From assembly GCA_963682175.1 (NCBI GenBank), contig OY821775.1:30688053-30752052 (forward strand): a DNA stretch of 64,000 nucleotides, written 5' to 3'. The stretch's first letter is position 1; each line of letters starts with the position of its first letter. Below the pieces are notes generated by a model. It was given only the letters and a program-made list of their open reading frames with translations, was not told where the DNA came from and did not search any database. The position numbers and the translations under genes are program-made. This DNA is from Triglochin maritima (Eukaryota > Streptophyta > Magnoliopsida > Alismatales > Juncaginaceae). Shown piece by piece: positions 56,297 through 64,000 of this stretch.

Positions 56297-59200
56297 ATAC
56301 AATGAGAAGAATGAAAATAGGAAAAGAAACTATCGGCAATTTCCTTAACATATATACGTGCATGGAGCCATGAATCTTAGTATGCAAGTGGGATCCTTTT
56401 GCATATTTAGTCCAAGCCAGATCCAACTATAATGCAAGTCTCCATGCAAGACAATCCACAGGAAAAGGACAACACCACAATAACACAATGGTGAATTTAC
56501 AAATTAGTTCTCATAAATGGACAAAATTACAAATTCACCCCTAAATGTGGATAAATTACTACAATATATAAGTTATACCATTTGATTTGCAAAATCAATC
56601 TTAAAATACAAATTGTCAACCTGAATGGACAAAATCACAAATCCTTCCCTAAATGTGGATAAATTGCAAAATAAGTCTTCAAAGTTGTAACATATGTCAA
56701 GCAACCTTAAAATATGAAAACAAATTAAAATATGAACAGTGACTTCTCTAATAGTAAGAGAGGATGCACGCGAAGCTAGATCTTGGGTTCCCTCTCTCTT
56801 ATCGTTGGAGTTGTCAGAAACTAAAATACGGACTACCTTAGTCGTAAGCAAGGATGCACGCCAATCTAGATCTTGGGTTCCCTCTCCCTTACTGGCGATG
56901 GAGTCTTCATTTAACAAATCAAATAAATAAAACAAAACATATATACAAACCCCTCCGGGTTATGAGGCTAAACTGACCAAGACATGACGATATTGATACC
57001 AAAAGAATAATCGTCCAAATAACAATCATATACAACACCTCCTAGGTTATGAGGTTAAACTAACCGTTTGTACGATATTCTAATATAAGAATTATCGTTG
57101 ACAAATCAAACACAAACCCCTCCGGGTCACGAGGCTAAACTGTCCAATATACATAAAATATTCTCCCAGTTATGAGATTAAACTAACTATTTGATGATAT
57201 TTATACATAGGAATCATCGACAATACAACAAAACATATATACAAACCCCTCCGGGTTATGAGGCTAAACTGACCAAGACATGACGATATTGATACCAAAA
57301 GAATAATCGTCCAAATAGCAATCATATACAACACCTCCTTGGTTATGAGTTTAAACTAACCGTGTGTACGATATTATTCTAATATAAGAATTATCGTGGA
57401 CAAATCAAACATAAATCCCCTCCGGGTCATGAGGTTAAACTGTCCAACACACTTAACAAATTATATACATAAAATATTCTCTTAGTTATGAGATTAAACT
57501 AACTATTTGATGATATTCAAATGTAAGAATCATCGACAATATAACAAATACATACATATAAAATCCCTCCAGGTTACGAGGCTAAACTGACCAAAACATT
57601 ATAATATCGATCAAAAGGATAATCGTCCAAACAAGTCAAATAATCAAACACAAACCCTCCAAGTCATGAGGCTAAACTGTCCAACACACTTAACAAATTA
57701 TATACATAAAATATTCTCTTAGTTATGAGATTAAACTAACTATTTGATCATATTTAAATAAAAGAATCATCGGCAATATAACAAAATATATATACAAACC
57801 CTCCGGGTTATGAGGCTAAACTAACCAAAACATCATAATACCCATATCAAAAGTATAATTGTCCAAATAAATTCATATATACAAAACACCTCCTAGGTTA
57901 TGAGGTTAAACTAACCGTTTGTACGATATTCTAATATAAGAATTATCGTTGACAAATAAAACACAAATCCCTCTGGGTTACGAGGCTAAACTGACCAAAA
58001 CATTATAATATCTATATCAAAAATAATAATTATCCAAACCAGTCAAATACACATAAATATCACCTCCTAGGTTACGAGGCTAAACTAATCTAACCCCTTA
58101 GTGATATTTAGTAATGAGATAAACTAAAATCGTCATACTCAAACAAAGAATATACACAATGTTCTCCCGAACAGGGGAATAAAATGTTTACGATGTCTCC
58201 TATAATACGAGACAACACCCCATATATACAAAATACCTCCTACATTACGAGGCTAAACTAACCGTTTGTACGATATTCTAATATAAGAATTATCGTTGAT
58301 AAATCGAATATATGTAACTCCTCTTTGTGACGAGGTTAAATACACTAATATTAGGTTGTCTTCGTGATAAAGTTGAAGCACCAAAACAAACATATACAAA
58401 ACCCTCCTAGGTTATGAGACTAAATTAACCGTTTGTACGATATTCTAATACAAGAAATATCGTTGATAAGTCATATACATATACAACACTTCCTAGTTAT
58501 GAGGCTAAACTAACCATTTGGTGATATTCTAATATAAGAATCATCATCTCCATAACCAAATATGTACATAAATTTCCTCCATGTTATGAGGCTAAACTGA
58601 CTAGATCACGGTGATCATAATAAAGACAATCACCAAACAAAACCAAAGCAAACAAACTAAACTGCTATACATGACGGTCCCCTTCAAATAAATAAGGTAA
58701 TGAATCGTCAAACAACATATGGAAATATATAAGCCAAATGATTGCCTTGGTTATGAGTTTAAAGCTAAACCTTATTTGATAATCTCTCCTTATCAGAGAT
58801 AAACTTGTCAAATGATGGAATATATGCTTGAATCTCTTTGGACAAAAAGCTAAATTACCATAGTAAGATGGCCCCTTTAAATATGAGAAGGAGCAAACCA
58901 TCAGGCCCCAAAAACTTGAAACCAAATTGTCGCAGCGATACTGTTCCTTGAAATAGAAGAAGGAATAAGTCGTCAAGTTCTGACTCTGAATGCATCATCT
59001 GTGGCATGAGCTCAACTGCCACGTTTTCCAAGCTATTTGATATATGTAATAGTTTGTGAAATATGTATCATGTATTCATCTTTTGTACACCATATAAATG
59101 TGTCAAAGTTCATGTATTCCTATATCAAATGAAATGGAATATTGAATTTATATCATTTTGTTGTCATTTGCATTTTCTTTACTTAGCGTTACAAATGGTG

Positions 59201-59330
59201 GCATGATCGTGACAATAGAGAGGCATTCTTCTATACGAAGTTGTATGGTACGGAATTCCATTATGAATTCTTGAGAGGTCTTCGCAACACCAATATATAA
59301 CACAAAAGAACAAAAAACCCACGTTAAACA
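56176..59330 (+). repeat. LTR copy of element G (right)
   Basis: About 3.16 kb, matching 48,673-51,883 and ending GTTAAACA. The hairpin repeat array is at about 56,945-58,620 and an AT microsatellite at about 56,263-56,292. Similarity to the left copy extends a few bases beyond the TG at 56,176, which favours a deletion junction over a true LTR start. Confidence 0.85.
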
Positions 59331-59580
59331 GGTGTCTTCTGAAGAAATATACCAAAACAAGGAAGGAGACCCATGTCATTCTGATCCATTAAGCGTCGTA
59401 ACTGCAACCCTCCCACATTCTTCGGTGCACAAATATCACTCCAAGACATCACCTTCTTTGTCCCTCCCCACACAAAATGTATCATAATCTGCTCAAGTTC
59501 TCCAAGCACACTTCGCGACACCAGAAAAGACGACACCAAGTAAATTGAGCTCACGCTCGATGCGAGCTCGAAGACGGGAC
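59331..59580 (-). pseudogene. LINE fragment, continued at 44,112
   Basis: On the minus strand encodes LVSRSVLGELEQIMIHFVWGG and SWSDICAPKNVGGLQLRRL, the segment between RT and the zinc-binding domain in plant LINEs. It stops at the target duplication ggtgt and resumes at 44,112 in the expected order. Confidence 0.82.
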
Positions 59581-59589
59581 GTTATAGAA

Positions 59590-61451
59590 TCAATGTCATC
59601 AACATAAAGCACAAAGATTTCCATGTCTAGATCCTTTAAAGATAGTTTTCATGTTATTTTTAGAAATGATGTAACACAAATGTTGACAAACGATGACTGG
59701 ATAATTCTTATCAAAAAGTTGACTAACACTAGCAAAACAATTTCAATGAGAGAGGTAGAATGATTATCATTACCAACATTCTTGTTGTGGATGATGAATT
59801 CTTACCTTGTCTCCAAATGTGATAGTGTCCCATTTTCTTGATTCCAAACTTGAGAATATAGCAGGGCCTCCCGTAATGTGCTTTGAGCACCCACTATCCA
59901 AGATCAACTTTCGCCTTTTCCTTGTCTTGACCTACAGCCAAAGAAGGCAATGAGGATTTTGGTACCCAAAGTTGTTTGGGTCCTGAGGGTTAGCTTTAGG
60001 TATCCAAACATGTTTAGTCTTAGGCACCCAAACAATTGAGGAAAACTTGTTCTTCACAAAACAGTTGTTTGTTGGATACACAATGTGTGATTTGAGTTCT
60101 TTTATGAAGCCTGCACATATCCTAAGCCATGTTTTTGTATAGATTTTATTTGATTCCCTAAAAGCATGCCAAGCATTTTTCTACATTTTGTGAACTTATC
60201 AAGATCCATAATTAGTTCTACATTTTATGCTTTAAGATCTAAGATTTAATCATCATGTGAAGTGACTTTAGACAATCAAGTTCAGTGGTAGTTGTTTATT
60301 TTCTTTCACTAGTGAATCATTCGTGCTTCATAGATCATTGTTTACCTTCCTAGCTAGTTTCTTTTTATGACATATAAGCTCACAAATTTCAGCTAGTTTA
60401 TGGAATGCATCAAGCAATTCATCATATGTAAAAGAATCTGCTTGTGAAGAGGATACCTCATGTTCTTCACCATTAGCCATATGGCAACCGTTAGAGCAAT
60501 TACTTGAGGAAGATGAGATGCTAGAAAGAGCTCCATCTTGCTCTTCTTGAGCCATTAAGCACATGTTGGCCTCTTCCTTTTCGTACTCACTTACAAGATG
60601 ATCTTGATGAGCTAGAATCATCCCAAGTTGTTTTTACAGCTTTCTTGTAATCCTTCTCTCTAGGTTCTCTTCTTTTACGCCTCTTCTCTTTGTGATCCTT
60701 ATCTGTTGTCTTATGTCTATCCTCCTTTTCTTCTTTCTCCTCCTTCTGTGTCTTCTTTCTCTTCTTTCATCCCTTTCCCTCTTGATGAATGGGCAATCCT
60801 TCTTGAAATGGTCGGATTTGTTACATTCATAGCATGAGGGGCCTTTGGATGATTCTTCATTGTTTCTACGGTATCTATCTTTGTTTAGATACTTCATGAA
60901 GCGTAAGGTGAACAAAGCATTGTCATCATTGCTCACGTCCTTTTCTGAATGATCAGAATTGGAGATGGCTTTCAAGGCAATGAACTTGTCTTTCCTTCTT
61001 GCAACCTCCCTTTCTTTCTCCTTTTCTCTCATTTCTTTCATTGGATTTCATAGGCCATGAGGTTTCCAATTAGGTCTTTCATTTTCAACTTTGAAAGATC
61101 TCTGGCCTCCTTAATTGTGGTTTTCTTTTCCCACTCACTTGAAAGGAATCAGATGAAATTACGCACTATCACTTTCTACAATGACCTTTCCAAGATTTTT
61201 GAGAGAGTTACTAATATTTGTGAAGCGATTGTTCATCTCACTTATCGTTTGACCTTTCTTAATGGAAAACATCTCATATTTTTGCATAAAAGAATCTACA
61301 CAAATCTCCTTAACCATTGAACATCCTTCAAAATGAGATTCAATAAGTTTCCAAGCTTTTTAAGACAAACCACATGCATTTATTCTACAACACTCCTCCC
61401 CACATATGTCGCACATGAAGATTTTCACAAACCAAGTGGGAGATGGGACAA
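59590..61451 (-). pseudogene. Copia gag-protease remnant
   Basis: Minus strand. Gag pieces run from about 61,440 (KAWKLIESHFEG; MKDLIGNLMAYE near 61,050) through 61,041-60,634, with an intact knuckle CYECNKSDHFKKDC and an Arg/Lys-rich run, and 60,621-60,328 (Ser-rich, then coiled-coil-like). At about 59,910 the protease active site reads LILDSGCSKHITG. Many stops and shifts. At about 59,590-59,630 a short VLYVDDID match to copia RT is possible but weak. Its 5' end is cut by element H. It is a relative of copia F that still has knuckle and protease. Confidence 0.8.
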
Positions 61452-62823
61452 TGATTGACATCATTTCATGCTTATATTTGTATCTTATATCCATTATCTT
61501 ACACCTAAGCAATGCTACGTGATGAGTTTTATGTTTGAATTTCAGAAATAAATAGGTTTGAAGAGATGAAGCATGAAAGGACCCAAAAGCAAGGAAAAAA
61601 GACTTAATTGTGAGACATGGGGACTAAGATGCAAGGGAGAAGGACCTCAATGTAAAGCCGAAGGACCAAAGAGCAAAACAGAAAACTCCACACCATCATG
61701 GGGGGTATTTTGGCAATTCTATTCGGGTCGGAGCTCCAACAAGTGAAGTAGATGCATGAAAGACCAACAAAGACATCCAGAAAAGCCCCGAATAAAATCC
61801 AACGTGCGGGACCATATAGACCGCCAATTGGCGGTCTGTTTTGGCCCAAATCCGCTAAGATTTTGGTGGGTCTTGTATTAGTGTGTATTTAGTCCATTTC
61901 TAGTGCTTGTTTAGTCCCATATCGGGGTATTGTCCCGGATTGCCTTTTTCTTTGGTTGTAAATAGAACTCTTCACCTTCTATTGTAAATCACCCATTGCT
62001 TGGTGGCATTCTCTCTACTAAGGAGTAAGCCTTGAAGCCAAACTCAAGGTGGAGAAGAATGCTACCTTCAATGTGAGTCATTGTTAATAAAATAATTGTT
62101 CTTAGTTTCTTTTAATCTTGTCTTTTAATTCTTGCATGTTTCTTTAGTTTATGTTTCTTTGAATTAGCTTCTTTAATGTTCCTTTCTTGCTTAGTTGAAT
62201 TTCTTTTCAGTATAATGTTTCATTTTGTTAATGTAGTTAGTTTAATTATGAGTGAGTAGTTCCATCCCCTTTGGGATTGGAGTAGAGGTATGTACATGTT
62301 ATGTAGGTGGTATGAGTGCTAGATATTATTGTTGTGAGAGATATTAGTATGCTTGCTTGAATTAATAAGAACTTTACTTGATGGTTTCTGCCATAGTTTG
62401 GTACACTCCATGCTTGTTATGTTCTTAATAACAACCTTGCATTGCTCATATTAATCACCTAGGTTAGTGTTGTAGATGATAGGTCTTGCCATGAGGTACT
62501 TCTTATGTATTAACAAACACTAACCACACTTGAGCTTATTGTATGCATTCACCACACTTATTTCATGTGCACACACACACTCCACCCCTTATGTGTTTTC
62601 CATTCTTGAGCTTTATCTCCTTTCATTAGTTGTTTAGTTTAGTTTGTTTTGTCATTTCATTTCATGCTTTCTAGTTTCCTAGTTTAGATTAGTGTAGGTT
62701 AGTGTAATCAATATTTCTCTCCTTTCTTTCCTACTCGCCTTCCCACAAACAAAAAGTCGACACACCTCCCTGTGGATCGACCCGTATTTGCCACCGCTTC
62801 ATTGCGCCCACCACTTGCGGGAT
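61452..62823 (+). repeat. 5' LTR of element H
   Basis: Starts TGATTGACATCATTTCATGC like element A. The perfect 20-bp palindrome AGACCGCCAATTGGCGGTCT is at 61,818-61,837, about 120 bp before a TATA-like TGTAAATAG (about 61,957). The U5 block is at about 62,788-62,820; the final bases are lost. Confidence 0.87.
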
Positions 62824-63722
62824 AACCTTCATTGTGTGACTGAGCAATCTTCATATAAGGGTGATATGAGAGAGCCACCGACTGCTAGATCTCCATCTAG
62901 TTACGTCGGATCATATGTTGGTCATAAAACTGAGACATTGCAAGAAACTTTGGCCTATTTCATGCGTGCGGTAGATGACATGAGTGTACCGGTGGCTCCA
63001 GTAGCCGTACCGTGCGACTGTTGTGGGTTTAATGGTCATGTTATCGGGGAATGTCCTTTTATTCCCCAGAGGCTGAGTATGAGCATACATTTTCCCAAAA
63101 CGCTCAATATGACCATTACGCATCCGCGTACAACCCGAGAGGGATGGATTCAGGGGAAGACAATTCATATCCAAATTCTTATACTTCATTTTCACCCCAG
63201 TATCCTCCTCCCGAATACCCAGAATTCTACCAACACCCCACTTCACATCATTGGACTCATTCTCAGCCCATCAACACCCAACCCCAAAATTTCCCAAGCT
63301 CTAACTTGGATCTCATAGTTGACCGCATACCTGATTCCTTGAAACAAACTTTCCTTACGTACATGGAAACCACTCAACAGTCCATACAAAATATGGCACT
63401 GCAAGTGAGTCAAATGTCGCAACAATTACGTGAACGTGACGAGAGTAACTTTTCTTGTCAACATGAGGATTCATCTTTTGATATCGAACCACCACCACAT
63501 CCACAAATTCAAAACACAATCTTTCAAAGTCAAACTCCTAGTCAGTCTGACGGACTTGGGGTTTCAATTCATGATCACTTGGTGGAGGATTCGATTCTAA
63601 TTGAGGAAAACATGGACCAATTTCATTATGAGTCGGGACAGGATTGTGTCGTATTTTTTTGTCCCGTGGCCTTTGAGCCACATGATCTTCATGTTGTGCC
63701 TCTTAAGGACTCACCTTTGGTG
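62824..63722 (+). pseudogene. gag: Gag C-terminal half of element H
   Basis: The frame from about 62,866 carries MREPPTARS and an intact zinc knuckle CDCCGFNGHVIGEC (about 63,012-63,053). A shift near 63,055 moves the rest into another frame (63,051-63,725), with IPDSLKQTFLTYMETTQQS and LRERDESNFSCQ. As in element E, gag runs straight into the accessory domain (CPVAFEPHDLHVV) with no protease. The gag core is missing. Confidence 0.78.
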
Positions 63723-64000
63723 TAGCAAGAGCTCCCTAGTACCCTCAATTTCAAACAACCTGATGAGAGTTTGCCTGTCACTATTGTTCTAATCATCTTG
63801 GAAATGATGGAACATCAAACAACTACATTGCTAATGAGGGTATTAGGAGTTCCTTGGAGTATACCTTGGGTATGACACCCACTTTTTGTTTGGCTGGTGT
63901 GTCGGACATGCCTAACGAGGTTCTTGACGTCGTTCCGACGCACCAGCCTGTTGGTTGGAGAGTTTGGATTGACGATCATATCTTCAGTACCGCAATGGGA
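63723..64000 (+). pseudogene. Accessory domain of element H, broken
   Basis: A TAG at 63,723-63,725 interrupts the accessory domain. After it, homology to element E continues with at least one frameshift near 63,790 and reaches the second conserved block (HQPVGWRVWIDDH at about 63,942-63,980). Cut by the window end. Confidence 0.7.

Larger units (their letters stand above)
44113..59330 (+). mobile_element. LARD-like long-LTR element G
   Basis: TG...CA-bounded insertion (TGTTGACAC... ...GTTAAACA) flanked by ggtgt (44,108-44,112 and 59,331-59,335). The LINE reads on outside both ends. Direct repeats 48,673-51,883 and 56,176-59,330 are LTR sequence. A primer-site-like TGGCACGCCCGGTGGGAC follows the first. 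The 4.3-kb internal region has no gag or pol. If the 5' LTR starts at 44,113 it is about 5.2 kb without the nested Mutator-like element, the size class of LARD elements, and the 3' LTR has lost its first ~2 kb. Confidence 0.68.
61452..64000 (+). mobile_element. Gypsy element H (runs off the window)
   Basis: Plus-strand relative of element E. LTR 61,452 to about 62,823, then a deletion that removes the LTR terminus, primer site, leader and N-terminal gag. Gag C-terminus and accessory domain follow. The left flank gacaa (61,447-61,451) predicts the duplication beyond the window. Confidence 0.82.

Noticed and set aside
59590..59640. Copia RT fragment (VLYVDDID)
   Set aside because: Only about 15 residues match and it is wedged between LINE and copia protease pieces; too short for a separate call.

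Overview
This window is plant (angiosperm) nuclear DNA made almost entirely of transposable elements. I see no intact host gene, no tRNA or rRNA gene and no CRISPR array. The evidence for a plant is the element set: Athila/Tat-type Ty3-gypsy gag and protease with a tRNA-Asp primer site, Ty1-copia gag/RT with a TGGTATCAGAG primer site, plant L1-type LINE pieces, a Mutator-like element and LARD-like long-LTR DNA. I cannot name the species. The low coding content and deep nesting suggest heterochromatin.

Layout. (1) 1-7,893: gypsy element A (+), gag and protease only, plus a downstream accessory ORF; its left LTR is cut by the window edge. (2) 7,894-11,833: element B (-), gag remnant with primer site and LTR, meeting an inverted LTR piece head to head. 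(3) 11,834-30,470: an old copia element C (+; LTRs at about 12,298-13,422 and 25,046-27,180) whose RT holds a solo gypsy LTR (16,968-17,815, TSD aggtc) and whose 3' part holds gypsy element D (-; 18,873-25,045). A LINE piece, about 1.1 kb of CT-rich DNA and another copia LTR fragment follow. (4) 30,471-59,580: a LINE (-) split by two large insertions. Gypsy element E (-; 30,713-43,225, TSD gccac) itself carries a young gag-only copia element F (37,481-42,764). A LARD-like element G (44,113-59,330, TSD ggtgt) carries a Mutator-like element (45,841-48,383, TSD attttttaa). (5) 59,590-61,451: copia gag/protease remnant (-). (6) 61,452-64,000: gypsy element H (+), running off the window.

None of gypsy elements A, D, E and H (as far as seen) encodes reverse transcriptase, RNase H or integrase, although A has almost identical LTRs and so moved recently. 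They look like parasites that supply some gag/protease and borrow the remaining enzymes. What they keep is a primer site, a U5 block, two polypurine tracts, a paired GC-rich inverted repeat both upstream of the TATA box and 134-182 nt downstream of the primer site, a splice-donor-like site in the leader and, in A, E and H, an unrecognised accessory domain. Copia F is likewise gag-only, with palindrome doublets in U3. LARD G carries tandem hairpins whose arms covary. These retained cis-structures and the accessory domain are the most interesting content.
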